Assembly: GCA_018223435.1 (NCBI GenBank)
Contig: JAGTTO010000001.1
Coordinates: 3,534,001-3,598,000, forward strand
DNA from: Lachnospiraceae bacterium Marseille-Q4251
GTDB taxonomy: Bacteria; Bacillota; Clostridia; Lachnospirales; Lachnospiraceae
DNA length: 64,000 nt
Direction: 5' to 3'
Notes under the pieces: model-generated
Told to the model about the DNA's origin: nothing
The model's database searches: none
What the model saw: the letters and a program-made list of their open reading frames with translations, nothing else
In this document: piece by piece, positions 1-8,097 of the stretch
Layout: each line of letters starts with the position of its first letter
Numbering within the stretch: the stretch's first letter is position 1
Translations under genes and position numbers: made by a program

Positions 1-58
1 GATTAGCCTGGCATTTTTTGTGCAAGCTGACAGTGACAAATTTTCTCAGCTATCCCAC

Positions 59-116
59 TTGACAAAATACCCATATGGGGTATATAATGCACTCGAAAAA
101 TACCGGTGAGGGGTAT
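59..116 (+). promoter_or_regulatory. csoR-copA promoter with two CsoR-type operators
   Basis: A -35 TTGACA at 59-64 and a -10 TATAAT at 83-88 are separated by 18 bp. The spacer holds the near-palindrome ATACCCATATGGGGTAT (67-83), and a second, weaker copy ATACCGGTGAGGGGTAT lies at 100-116, 33 bp downstream. ATACC-n7-GGTAT matches the GC-centred pseudo-palindromes bound by CsoR-family repressors. Placement over the promoter and just before the csoR start implies autorepression relieved by Cu(I). The regulator assignment rests on motif shape and adjacency only. Confidence 0.75.
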
Positions 117-135
117 ACAGAGAGGAGATGAACAG

Positions 136-456
136 ATGGCAGAGGAGAAACATTGCTGTTGTTGTGAGATGACCGGAGGTAAGACGAAGGTCCGCACGGA
201 TAAAGAGTACAAAGACCTGATGAACCGTCTGAAACGGATCGAGGGACAGGTGCGGGGAATCCAGAGCATGCTGGAAAAGAACGCCTACTGTACGGACATC
301 CTGACCCAGGTGGCCGCGGTAAACGCCGCACTGAACAGCTTCAACAAGGTGCTTCTGGCAGATCATATCCGTACCTGTGTGGCCGACAACATCCGGGAAG
401 GAAATGATGAAGTTGTCGATGAACTGGTGACAACGCTGCAGAAACTGATGAAGTAA
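136..456 (+). CDS. csoR: CsoR-family copper-sensing repressor
   Basis: A 106-residue all-helical metal-sensing repressor of the CsoR/FrmR (DUF156) family. The core RLKRIEGQVRGIQ is followed by the metal-ligand set Cys52 (YCTDIL), His77 and Cys81 (DHIRTC), the Cys-His-Cys pattern of Cu(I)-sensing CsoR rather than of FrmR or RcnR. The N-terminus carries an extra run of four cysteines (residues 7-10), which could add a metal or redox site. An in-frame GTG at 106 is possible, but the ATG at 136 has an AGAGGAG ribosome site at proper spacing. It lies directly upstream of copA, presumably co-transcribed, and should repress the operon until copper binds. Confidence 0.9.
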   Translation: MAEEKHCCCCEMTGGKTKVRTDKEYKDLMNRLKRIEGQVRGIQSMLEKNAYCTDILTQVAAVNAALNSFNKVLLADHIRTCVADNIREGNDEVVDELVTTLQKLMK

Positions 457-473
457 TCATTAGAAAATGCCAA

Positions 474-540
474 CAGGGACAGAAAAAGAGTCAAAAACAC
501 CGTCCCCATTGGAAAAATCAGCAGGGACAGCACCGTCCCC
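474..540 (+). repeat. tandem GGGACAG...CACCGTCCCC palindromic repeats
   Basis: Two copies of an inverted-repeat unit (CAGGGACAG then CACCGTCCCC) lie at 474-507 and 522-540 in the csoR-copA spacer. The second can fold with almost no loop. The units are in frame with copA, so an alternative upstream start would translate them, but the copA ribosome site lies after them. They resemble small dispersed palindromic repeats of clostridial genomes. A role in transcript processing or copper-dependent control is only possible. Confidence 0.5.
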
Positions 541-559
541 CTGGAAAGGAGAGAAATCT

Positions 560-3109
560 ATGGAACAATACAACGTGACCGGCATGAGCTGCGCTGCCTG
601 CAGTGCCCGGGTGGAAAAAGCTGTTTCTAAAGTGCCCGGCGTGACCTCCTGCTCAGTAAGCCTTTTGACCAACTCCATGGGAGTGGAAGGAACTGCTTCG
701 TCTTCAGCGATTATTGTCGCAGTGACAGAGGCCGGCTATGGCGCATCCTTAAAAGGCGCCGAGAAAGCACAGGGAGGCAGCGCTTCCGACTATGACGACA
801 TGCTGAAGGACACAGAGACCCCGAAGATGAAAAAGCGACTCATCGTCTCCGTCTGCCTTCTGATCCCGCTGATGTATTTCTCCATGGGCCATATGATGTG
901 GGGCTGGCCGCTGCCCGCCTTCTTTGATGGAAACCACATCGCCATGGGTCTCGTACAGCTGCTCTTTACGGTAGCTATCATGGTGGTAAATCAGAAATTC
1001 TTCATCAGCGGTTTCAAGAGCCTGGCACATCGGGCCCCGAACATGGACACGCTTGTGGCGCTGGGCTCCACTGCATCCTTTGTATACAGTGTATACGCGC
1101 TCTTTGCAATGACGGGAGCGCAGGTAAGAGGCGATATGGATGCTGTCATGAGCTACATGCACGAGTTTTACTTTGAATCCGCGGCCATGATTCTGACCCT
1201 GATCACCGTCGGAAAAATGTTGGAGGCCCGCTCGAAGGGAAAGACCACAGACGCACTCAAGAGCCTTATGAAACTGGCTCCGAAGACCGCAGTCTTAAGA
1301 AAAGACGGCGTGGAGAAAGAAGTTCCCATTGAGCAGGTGCGGATCGGCGATCTCTTCGTGGTGCGCCCCGGTGAAAATATACCCGTGGATGGTATTGTAC
1401 GAGAAGGAAACAGCGCGGTCAACGAGGCAGCACTGACCGGTGAGAGCATCCCGGCCGATAAGGCGCCCGGGGACCCCGTCTCCGCAGCGACCCTGAACCA
1501 GTCCGGTTATCTGGTCTGTGAGGCCACCCGGATAGGCGAGGACACGACACTTTCCCAGATCATCAAAATGGTGAGCGATGCAGCGGCAACCAAAGCGCCC
1601 ATTGCCAAGGTGGCAGACCGGGTATCCGGTATCTTCGTGCCTGCGGTTATCACGATCGCCCTCATCACAATTGCGGTCTGGCTGATGGCAGGAAAAGACA
1701 TCGGTTTTGCCCTGGCCAGAGGTATTTCTGTTCTGGTAATCAGCTGCCCCTGCGCTCTGGGCCTTGCGACTCCCGTGGCCATCATGGTAGGAAACGGTAT
1801 GGGTGCCAAGCATGGAACGATGTTTAAGACCGCCGTTTCCCTGGAGGAGACCGGTAAGATCCAGATCGTGGCTCTTGACAAGACAGGAACCATCACCAGC
1901 GGCGAGCCGGAGGTGACAGATATTCTACCGGCCGATGGCTATACGGAAGAGGAGCTTCTGAAAAAAGCCTATGCCCTGGAGAAGAAGAGTGAGCATCCGC
2001 TGGCAAGAGCGATCCTGACACTGGCGGAGGAGAGAAAGCTTTCCGTAGCAGAAATCGAAGACTTCCAGGCAGTTCCCGGAAATGGCCTCACCGGAAGCCT
2101 GAACGGAAAGAAGCTGGCCGGAGGAAACCTTTCCTTCATCAGCAAAGAGAGCACGGTTTCCGGACAGCTTTCCGAGAAAGCAGCAGCCCTTTCAGAGGAA
2201 GGTAAGACTCCGCTTTTCTTTGCAGAGAACGGCCACCTCATGGGTATCATCGCTGTGGCAGATGTGATTAAGGAAGACAGCCCCAGAGCCATTCAGGAGC
2301 TGAAAAATATGGGCATCCATGTGGTGATGCTGACCGGAGACAACGAGCGCACCGCCCGGGCCATCGGAAAACAGGCCGGTGTGGATGAAGTGGTGGCAGG
2401 CGTTCTGCCGGATGGCAAGGAAGCCGTCATCAGTGAACTGAAGAAAAAAGGCCGGGTAGCCATGGTGGGCGACGGCATCAACGACGCTCCGGCACTTACG
2501 AGAGCCGACATCGGTATCGCCATCGGAGCCGGAACAGATATCGCCATCGATGCGGCGGATATCGTCCTGATGAAAAGTCGTCTCTCCGATGTGCCGGCTG
2601 CAATCCGTCTGAGCCGGGCAACGCTCCGGAACATTCACGAGAACCTGTTCTGGGCTTTCATTTACAATATTATCGGTATTCCGCTGGCAGCCGGCGTCTG
2701 GATTCCGATCTTTGGCTGGACCTTAAATCCCATGTTCGGAGCTGCGGCCATGAGCCTTTCCAGCTTCTGCGTAGTGACCAATGCCCTTCGCCTGAATCTC
2801 TTTAAGATGGGCGACGCGAGCCATGACAGGAAGAGAAAAGACGCTCTGGGAAGCCAGAAACTCATAGAAAAGAGCGGTTCTGCCGCTCCTCAGAATAAAG
2901 GAGGTGAAAATATGACACTGAAAGTAGAAGGAATGATGTGCGGTCACTGCGAGGCCAGAGTGAAAAAAGCCCTGGAGGAGATCGACGGCGTAGTCTCCGC
3001 AGAGGTGAGCCACGAGAAAGGAACCGCTGTGGTAACTCTCTCCAAAGAGGTACCGGCAGAAATCCTGAAAAAAGCAGTAGAGGACGCAGGCTATAAGGTA
3101 CTTGCCTGA
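560..3109 (+). CDS. copA: copper-exporting P1B-type ATPase with C-terminal CopZ-like domain
   Basis: A Cu(I) efflux ATPase of the cytoplasmic membrane, 849 residues from the ATG at 560, which has the site AAAGGAG. The N-terminal HMA domain carries GMSCAAC. Membrane helices follow, then the actuator motif LTGES, the transport motif CPC near residue 396 (ISCPCALG), the phosphorylation site DKTGT near 440, SEHPL and GDGIND. After the last helix pair a basic linker leads to a second complete HMA domain (residues 785-849, GMMCGHC). Family members usually keep their HMA domains N-terminal. The C-terminal one looks like a former copZ gene joined in frame: its Met785 codon has its own GGAGGTGA site, so it may also be made separately. 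Repression by CsoR is expected. Confidence 0.94.
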   Translation: MEQYNVTGMSCAACSARVEKAVSKVPGVTSCSVSLLTNSMGVEGTASSSAIIVAVTEAGYGASLKGAEKAQGGSASDYDDMLKDTETPKMKKRLIVSVCLLIPLMYFSMGHMMWGWPLPAFFDGNHIAMGLVQLLFTVAIMVVNQKFFISGFKSLAHRAPNMDTLVALGSTASFVYSVYALFAMTGAQVRGDMDAVMSYMHEFYFESAAMILTLITVGKMLEARSKGKTTDALKSLMKLAPKTAVLRKDGVEKEVPIEQVRIGDLFVVRPGENIPVDGIVREGNSAVNEAALTGESIPADKAPGDPVSAATLNQSGYLVCEATRIGEDTTLSQIIKMVSDAAATKAPIAKVADRVSGIFVPAVITIALITIAVWLMAGKDIGFALARGISVLVISCPCALGLATPVAIMVGNGMGAKHGTMFKTAVSLEETGKIQIVALDKTGTITSGEPEVTDILPADGYTEEELLKKAYALEKKSEHPLARAILTLAEERKLSVAEIEDFQAVPGNGLTGSLNGKKLAGGNLSFISKESTVSGQLSEKAAALSEEGKTPLFFAENGHLMGIIAVADVIKEDSPRAIQELKNMGIHVVMLTGDNERTARAIGKQAGVDEVVAGVLPDGKEAVISELKKKGRVAMVGDGINDAPALTRADIGIAIGAGTDIAIDAADIVLMKSRLSDVPAAIRLSRATLRNIHENLFWAFIYNIIGIPLAAGVWIPIFGWTLNPMFGAAAMSLSSFCVVTNALRLNLFKMGDASHDRKRKDALGSQKLIEKSGSAAPQNKGGENMTLKVEGMMCGHCEARVKKALEEIDGVVSAEVSHEKGTAVVTLSKEVPAEILKKAVEDAGYKVLA
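2912..3109 (+). CDS. copZ: possible internally initiated CopZ-like chaperone (in frame with copA)
   Basis: Within copA the sequence AAAGGAGGTGAAAATATG (2897-2914) is a strong Shine-Dalgarno followed at good spacing by an in-frame ATG. Translation from 2912 would give a free 65-residue HMA protein with GMMCGHC, the size and layout of CopZ copper chaperones. A ribosome site of this strength inside a coding region is unlikely by chance and suggests either a second product or a recent stop-codon loss that fused copA and copZ. Known precedent for two products from one copA exists in E. coli, by frameshifting. The separate product here is inferred. Confidence 0.55.
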   Translation: MTLKVEGMMCGHCEARVKKALEEIDGVVSAEVSHEKGTAVVTLSKEVPAEILKKAVEDAGYKVLA

Positions 3110-3137
3110 AGATAAGTATTTAAGGAGGAATAAGAGC

Positions 3138-3401
3138 ATGCAGGAAATTACAGTTGGTGTAGATGGAATGATGTGCGGTATGTGCGAGAGCCATGTAAAC
3201 GACGCAGTGCGCGCTGCTTTCCCGACGGTGAAGAAGGTTTCTTCTTCCCACGGAGCAGGAAAAACGGTCATCGTGATCGAGGAGGATATTCCGGATGAGA
3301 AGATCCGCGAGGTCATCGACAAGACCGGCTATACCGTCACCGGTATCACGAGAAACCCCTATGAGAAAAAAGGCTTCTTCTCCCGCTTAAAAAAAGACTG
3401 A
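3138..3401 (+). CDS. small HMA-domain metal-binding protein
   Basis: An 87-residue soluble protein starting at the ATG at 3138 behind TAAGGAGGAAT. It has one ferredoxin-like HMA fold with the metal site GMMCGMCE near residue 12 and a short basic tail (FFSRLKKD). It probably takes part in Cu(I) trafficking to or from CopA, as a CopZ-like chaperone or copper buffer. It is the third HMA domain of the operon after the two in CopA, diverges from them in sequence, and ends just before the operon terminator. Its exact partner is unknown. Confidence 0.75.
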   Translation: MQEITVGVDGMMCGMCESHVNDAVRAAFPTVKKVSSSHGAGKTVIVIEEDIPDEKIREVIDKTGYTVTGITRNPYEKKGFFSRLKKD

Positions 3402-3420
3402 TCCATCAGACAAAACTCAT

Positions 3421-3470
3421 AAGAAGGCTGTACAGTGCCAAAATCAGGAGCTGTGCAGTCTTCTTTTTTT
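3421..3470 (+). terminator. rho-independent terminator of the copper operon
   Basis: AAGAAGGCTGTACAG pairs with CTGTGCAGTCTTCTT across a 14-nt loop and is followed by a run of T. Confidence 0.85.
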
Positions 3471-3473
3471 GGA

Positions 3474-3502
3474 TGGACAAGGGGATTTTCCTATATTATA
3501 AT
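3474..3502 (+). promoter_or_regulatory. sigma-A-type promoter for the LCP gene
   Basis: TGGACA (3474-3479) and TATAAT (3497-3502) with a 17-bp spacer, about 50 bp before the next start codon. Confidence 0.65.
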
Positions 3503-3549
3503 GATGTCAGATATTACCTATTTTAAAGGGATGAGATTGGAGGATACCG

Positions 3550-4647
3550 ATGAGAAACGTTAGAAGATGGAAAAAACTTTGCGCGCCAGTTCTGGCAGCT
3601 GCCTGCTTTGCGGGAACCGTGGGTCAGAATTTTACCGGAAGCTGCTCCTTTGTGCAGGCGGCGGAGACGGAGAGTGAAACGGAGGCCGAGACCGTTTACA
3701 GCCAGGAAGATCTGGAGCTTTTGAACAGCCTGGATCAGGCAGAGGCCGAAGGTGTGGATGGCCTGGATGCAGATTCCATTGACTGGGGAAAGGCAGAGAT
3801 TCAGGTTATGGAAGATGAGGAGGTCTCCAACATTCTTCTCATCGGTCAGGACCGCCGGAAGGGAGAAGACCGCCAGCGTTCCGATTCCATCATTATTTGC
3901 AGTGTCAACAAGGATAAAGGAGAAATCATCCTGACCTCCGTTATGCGTGATCTCTATGTGCCGATTCCGGGCTATAAAGATAACCGGATCAACGCGGCCT
4001 ATCAGTTCGGAGGCATGGAACTTCTGGATGAGGTCATCGAGGAAAACTTAGGTGTCCACATCGACGGAAATGTGGAGGTGGACTTCGACGGTTTCATGGA
4101 GTCTCTTTCCGTACTTGGAAATCTGGATATTGAGCTCAATGCCACCGAGGCAAAGTATCTGAATGCACATTCCGATCTTTCGGAAACTGACGAAAACGGC
4201 TGGACCCTGAAAAAAGGTGTCAATTCCATGACTCCGGCCCAGCTTCTGGCCTACTCCCGGACCCGTTTTATCGGAAATTCCGACTGGGAGCGGACAGAGC
4301 GTCAGCGCAAGGTACTGATGGCAGCCTATGAAAAAGCAAAAAATATGAGTCCCTTCAATCTCATCCGGCTGGCCTATGAAATTTTCCCGAATTTTACGAC
4401 AGACCTTTCCATCGGCCAGATCGTGGGCTACATTTATACGGTGCTCACCGGCGGCATCGATGGCATCGAGAGCTACCGCATTCCCGTGGACGGCACATAT
4501 AACTGCGTGACTCTGTCTGCCGGAATGGAGGTCCTGATTCCGGATCTTTCGGCCAACAGCAGCTACCTCCAGCAGTTCATCTACGGCGTGGATGCAGCCG
4601 GAAACGTTGCTGAAACAGAGACTGAGACAGAAAGCGAGACCGAATAA
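3550..4647 (+). CDS. LytR-CpsA-Psr family cell-wall glycopolymer transferase
   Basis: A 365-residue extracytoplasmic LCP protein. LCP enzymes attach undecaprenyl-linked glycopolymers such as teichoic acids or capsule to peptidoglycan. An N-terminal basic stretch and hydrophobic signal/anchor (about residues 8-35) precede an acidic spacer rich in Glu and Thr. The LCP core follows: LLIGQDRR, then RSDSIIICSV, the RDLYVPIPG segment with NRINAAYQFGG, and the conserved SRTRFIGNSDWERTERQR region with arginines that bind the pyrophosphate lipid. The C-terminus ends in an alternating Thr-Glu tail. The start has a GATTGGAGGA site. The specific polymer cannot be named from context. Confidence 0.88.
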   Translation: MRNVRRWKKLCAPVLAAACFAGTVGQNFTGSCSFVQAAETESETEAETVYSQEDLELLNSLDQAEAEGVDGLDADSIDWGKAEIQVMEDEEVSNILLIGQDRRKGEDRQRSDSIIICSVNKDKGEIILTSVMRDLYVPIPGYKDNRINAAYQFGGMELLDEVIEENLGVHIDGNVEVDFDGFMESLSVLGNLDIELNATEAKYLNAHSDLSETDENGWTLKKGVNSMTPAQLLAYSRTRFIGNSDWERTERQRKVLMAAYEKAKNMSPFNLIRLAYEIFPNFTTDLSIGQIVGYIYTVLTGGIDGIESYRIPVDGTYNCVTLSAGMEVLIPDLSANSSYLQQFIYGVDAAGNVAETETETESETE

Positions 4648-4656
4648 GGAGCAGTT

Positions 4657-5784
4657 ATGGAAGAGAAGAAGACAAACTATGATAAGACCCGGGAGGATGC
4701 GGAGCAGCGTTTCCTCGCCTATGATCAGGAAAAAATGATCCGGAAATTCAGCCTGAAAGCGGATGAAAACTATCTCTATCTCCGCTTTGTGGGAAGAGAC
4801 TATCGAATCAGCCGAAAGAACGGAAGGATCGAGTGGAACCGGGAAGAGATCGGGAAAGATTATTTTGAGCCGGCCCAGGCAGGGTTTGAGGAAACTCTGG
4901 CTATCATGGATGTGCTCTGCAGCTCGAAGGACGACTGCCAGCTGGCCGGAACTTATAATACGATCGACCGGATGAAGTCTGTACGCTATGCGGCGACGCC
5001 GGGCTCCGGCCTCTATACTACCTATGAGAAACTCTTTGACGAGAATACGGAAAAGCTCCAGAAAGTGCTGGAAAACCTGGGCGGCACGAAAGACCATCCG
5101 GGGGATGCGGCCGCAAAGCTTCCGGTTTTTGATTTCCTGCCGGTGATCTTTCAGTTCTGGCATTCCGATGAGGAATTTCCGGCCACGCTGAAATTTATGT
5201 GGGATGAAAATACGCTGGATTATCTCCGTTTTGAGACGGCCTTCTATGTCATGGGCCACATTTTATCCCGGATTAAGGAGGAACTTGTCCGGCTGGATAC
5301 CCGCCGCTGCACAATTGAGACCGAGGGTTTTGGAACCATGGTTTTTGAGCTTTATCCGGAATATGCGCCGATCACTGTGGAATCTTTTAAAAAGCTTTCC
5401 AACGAGGGCTTCTACGACGGCCTCTGCTGGTGTCGGATCGTGAAGGACTATGTGATCCAGGGCGGCTCCCGGACCAACGATATCATGGCCGAGTGCGACT
5501 GGCATATCAAAGGGGAATTTCTGGAAAACGGTGTGGATAATCCCCTGAAACACGTCCGGGGAGCCATCTCCATGGCGAGAGACGACGCCTACGATACGGC
5601 GGACACCCAATTCTTTGTGGTACATAAGGATGCGGCGAAGCTCGACGGCCGTTACGCCGCCTTCGGCGAGATGCTCTCGGGCTTTTCCGTTCTGGATAAA
5701 ATTGCCGACGAGCCCACCTACGGTCCGGAAACCTGGAATAAGCCAGTGAAAATGCCGGTGATCCGAAAGATCACAGTGGAATAA
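4657..5784 (+). CDS. DUF3786-like domain fused to cyclophilin-type peptidyl-prolyl isomerase
   Basis: A 375-residue cytosolic protein with no signal peptide. Residues 1 to about 205 resemble DUF3786 proteins of anaerobes (a YLYLRFVGRDYRI strand, a conserved FDFLPVIFQFWHSDEEFPAT block, then LRFETAFYVMGHIL). Residues 210-375 form a cyclophilin domain: FELYPEYAPITVESF, the GFYDGLCWCRIVKDYVIQGG core, GAISMARD and a TQFFVVHKDA segment matching the active-site FFI/FVH region. It should catalyse proline cis-trans isomerisation, with the N-terminal domain perhaps choosing the client or cofactor. It starts 9 bp after the LCP stop and is probably co-transcribed. The fusion is unusual and the N-terminal assignment is from pattern memory. 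Confidence 0.8.
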   Translation: MEEKKTNYDKTREDAEQRFLAYDQEKMIRKFSLKADENYLYLRFVGRDYRISRKNGRIEWNREEIGKDYFEPAQAGFEETLAIMDVLCSSKDDCQLAGTYNTIDRMKSVRYAATPGSGLYTTYEKLFDENTEKLQKVLENLGGTKDHPGDAAAKLPVFDFLPVIFQFWHSDEEFPATLKFMWDENTLDYLRFETAFYVMGHILSRIKEELVRLDTRRCTIETEGFGTMVFELYPEYAPITVESFKKLSNEGFYDGLCWCRIVKDYVIQGGSRTNDIMAECDWHIKGEFLENGVDNPLKHVRGAISMARDDAYDTADTQFFVVHKDAAKLDGRYAAFGEMLSGFSVLDKIADEPTYGPETWNKPVKMPVIRKITVE

Positions 5785-5836
5785 CCCCTACATGAATTTT
5801 TTTTGATACAAGACAGAAAACATCCCCCGGTCAGGG

Positions 5837-5865
5837 TTGCGGCTTCTTTTCCAAAAACGTATAAT
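5837..5865 (+). promoter_or_regulatory. promoter of the methyltransferase/ABC remnant cluster
   Basis: TTGCGG (5837-5842) and TATAAT (5860-5865) with 17-bp spacing. The leader that follows can form a GGTAGCGC/GCGCTGCC stem before the start codon at 5947. Confidence 0.55.
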
Positions 5866-5946
5866 CATCAGAAACGGGCAATTATACAGAGAAAGGAAGG
5901 TAGCGCAAGCGCGGATAAAACAGGCGCTGCCTAAAATAGCGGATAA

Positions 5947-6669
5947 ATGGAAAAAGAGCGTATTATCAACTACTGGTCCGAGAGAAGCCATGAATTTGTC
6001 GATCTTCGGACGGAGGAACAGAACTCCGAGATGGGACGAAAATGGCTTTCAGAGATTGAGAAAAATCTTCCGAAAGGCAGAAAACTGAAGATTCTGGATG
6101 TGGGAACTGGCACCGGCTTTTTTGCGCTGATGCTCTCGGCAAGAGGCCATCAGGTGATGGGAATTGATCTGACGGATCATATGATCTACCATGCCAGAGA
6201 GCTGGCAAAGGAGCAGAAATCTTCGGCGGAGTTTTTTGTCATGGATGCGGAAAAGCCGGAGTTCCCGGATGCGACCTTTGATGTGGTGGTTTCCAGAAAC
6301 CTGACCTGGACGCTGCCTCATGCGGAAGAAGCCTACCGGGAATGGACCAGAGTCCTGAAAAAGGGCGGGGTCCTCCTGAATTTCGATGCGGACTACGGTC
6401 ACGATGATTTCACGAGAGATGAGGAAAAGCTTCCTCCGGAGCATGCCCACTGCCGTCTGAAAGAGGGGCTGGTGCAGGAATGTGAGGCCATCAAGGATGA
6501 GCTGGAGATCAGCAGAAAGCTGCGCCCCCAGTGGGACCTGGAAGTGCTGGGAAAAATGGGATATGCCTCCGTTACGGTGGATGAGACTTTATCAGACCGG
6601 ATCTACCGGAATTTTGACAAGTTCTATAATCCTACGCCTATGTTTGCATTAAAAGCAGTAAAAGAGTGA
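5947..6669 (+). CDS. class I SAM-dependent methyltransferase
   Basis: A 240-residue Rossmann-fold methyltransferase. Motif I is ILDVGTGTGFFALML near residue 50, followed by the acidic ribose-binding residue in MGIDLTDHM, the VMDAEKPEFPD segment and a motif IV-like VVVSRNLTWTLPH. It is clearly related to the gene at 8098, and together they bracket a nickel/peptide-type ABC transporter remnant. The substrate is unknown; relatives beside nik-type transporters may modify a metallophore or metal-linked cofactor, but this is inference. The ribosome site before 5947 is weak. A strong hairpin terminator follows. Confidence 0.8.
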   Translation: MEKERIINYWSERSHEFVDLRTEEQNSEMGRKWLSEIEKNLPKGRKLKILDVGTGTGFFALMLSARGHQVMGIDLTDHMIYHARELAKEQKSSAEFFVMDAEKPEFPDATFDVVVSRNLTWTLPHAEEAYREWTRVLKKGGVLLNFDADYGHDDFTRDEEKLPPEHAHCRLKEGLVQECEAIKDELEISRKLRPQWDLEVLGKMGYASVTVDETLSDRIYRNFDKFYNPTPMFALKAVKE

Positions 6670-6673
6670 AAGA

Positions 6674-6716
6674 AGACAGCTGTACATCCCCCGGGGCGGG
6701 TTTGTACAGCTGTTTT
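6674..6716 (+). terminator. intercistronic terminator
   Basis: ACAGCTGTACA pairs with TGTACAGCTGT, followed by TTTT. It separates the first methyltransferase from the ABC remnant. Confidence 0.75.
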
Positions 6717-6730
6717 AAACAGGAGAAAAA

Positions 6731-7327
6731 ATGGGAAAATATGTAATAAAAAGGCTGCTCCAGCTGATTCCCGTGGTGCTGGGCATTACGTTCCTGTCCT
6801 TTGCCATGATGCGTCTGGCGGGCGGGGATGCAGTGACCTACATGTATGAAAATGCCGGTACCGCCGTCTCACAGGAGGTCATCAATGAGGCCAGAGCAGA
6901 ATATGGTCTGGATCAGCCTTTTCTGGTACAGTATGGAAAATGGCTGAAAGGAATGCTTACAGGAAATCTGGGAGAAAGCTATGTCTCGCATCAGGATGTG
7001 GCTGCGTCTTTTGCAGCGAAGCTTCCTGCGACCCTCCTTCTGGCGGACGAGCCCACGAGTGCGCTGGATGTGACGCTCCAGAAACAGGTAGTGGAAAAGC
7101 TTCTGGAGCTTCGAAAGGAAGAAGGGACGGCCATGGCGGTTGTCACCCACAATATCGGTGTGGTGCGGGCTATGGCGGATCAGGTGCTGGTGCTTAAGGA
7201 GGGCTGCATGGTGGAGTATGGCAGGCTGGAAGAGGTGCTGGAGCATCCGAAGGAAGCCTATACCCGGCAGCTTTTGTCTTCCGCCCTTACCCTGCGGCGG
7301 GCAAAAGAGGAAGGAGAGGGGCGCTGA
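6731..7327 (+). pseudogene. in-frame chimera: NikB-like permease N-terminus joined to NikD-like ATPase C-terminus
   Basis: The 198-residue frame is not a known protein family. Residues 1 to about 98 are the start of a NikB/DppB-type permease (first membrane helix LLQLIPVVLGITFLSF, then YGLDQPFLVQYGKWLKGML and a GNLGESY segment). From about residue 100 it becomes the end of a NikD/DppD-type ATPase, beginning exactly at the Walker B motif ([15 protein letters not shown]), then VVTHNIGVVRAM and the AYTRQLL tail. The rest of the permease, the whole second permease and the Walker A half of the ATPase are missing, about 2 to 2.5 kb if the ancestor was standard. Both halves share a Leu-Leu-Leu-Ala stretch at the joint, consistent with deletion between short matches. 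The product can neither form a channel nor bind ATP normally. Confidence 0.85.
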
Positions 7328-8082
7328 TGGAGAAGATTCTTAAGGCAGAAGGACTGACGAGAGCCTTTGAAAACAAGGGAGAACGTTTTCTGGCAGTCCG
7401 GGATGTAAGCTTTTCACTTTACCGGGGAGAGGCCATTGGAATTGTGGGCGAATCGGGCTCCGGAAAAAGTACACTGGTGCGGATGCTCACCGGGCTTCTT
7501 GCGCCGACCAAAGGGAAAATAGAGTTTTTGAGCAGAGATCTTACCCATGCGGGGAGTAAAGAATGGAGGAAGTGCTATCGGGAAATGCAGCTGGTGTTTC
7601 AGCTTCCGAAGGAGTCCTTCGATTCCGGAAAAACGCTGGGAAGCGGAATTGGGGAGAGCTTAAGAAATTCAGGGCTGAAGAGAAAGGAAGTCCGAGAAAA
7701 AGTGGCGGAGCTTCTCTCTACCTGTGGCCTGACACCGAATTTTGCAGAGCGCTATCCCGGGGAGGTGAGCGGCGGCGAATGTCAGCGGGCGGCCATCGCG
7801 AGGGCACTGGCAGTGGAACCGTCGCTTCTGATCTGTGACGAAGCCACGAGCGCGCTGGATGTGACCGTGCAGAAACAGATCCTGGAGCTTCTGCTCCGCC
7901 TGAAAAATGAAAAAAAGCTGTCTTTTCTTTTCATCTCCCATGACCTGGCCCTGGTTCAGGCCTTCTGTGACCGGGTGCTGGTCATGTATCAGGGAGAAAT
8001 CGTCGAAGAGGGAAAGACAGAGGACGTCATCAGCCGGCCGAAGGAAGCCTACACCAGGCAGCTGATCGATTCTGTACTATAA
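7327..8082 (+). CDS. NikE/DppF-type ABC transporter ATP-binding protein
   Basis: A 251-residue cytosolic ATPase of the nickel/oligopeptide import family. Walker A is GESGSGKST near residue 42, the Q-loop is QLVFQLPKESFD, the signature is VSGGECQRAAIARAL, Walker B is LLICDEATSALD, and the switch His lies in FISHDLALV. The C-terminal AYTRQLIDSVL segment is typical of the OppF/NikE side of the pair. Its ATG overlaps the stop of the upstream chimera (ATGA). Because its partner ATPase and permeases are lost, it probably has no working transporter here unless it serves another permease. Confidence 0.88.
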   Translation: MEKILKAEGLTRAFENKGERFLAVRDVSFSLYRGEAIGIVGESGSGKSTLVRMLTGLLAPTKGKIEFLSRDLTHAGSKEWRKCYREMQLVFQLPKESFDSGKTLGSGIGESLRNSGLKRKEVREKVAELLSTCGLTPNFAERYPGEVSGGECQRAAIARALAVEPSLLICDEATSALDVTVQKQILELLLRLKNEKKLSFLFISHDLALVQAFCDRVLVMYQGEIVEEGKTEDVISRPKEAYTRQLIDSVL

Positions 8083-8097
8083 ATAGAGGAGAGAAAT

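Noticed and set aside
5837..6088. 83-codon frame before the first methyltransferase
   Set aside because: Overlaps the promoter and the methyltransferase in another frame; no start signal.
7327..8082. Complete nickel importer operon
   Set aside because: Only the second ATPase is intact; permeases and the first ATPase are fused fragments and no binding protein is present.
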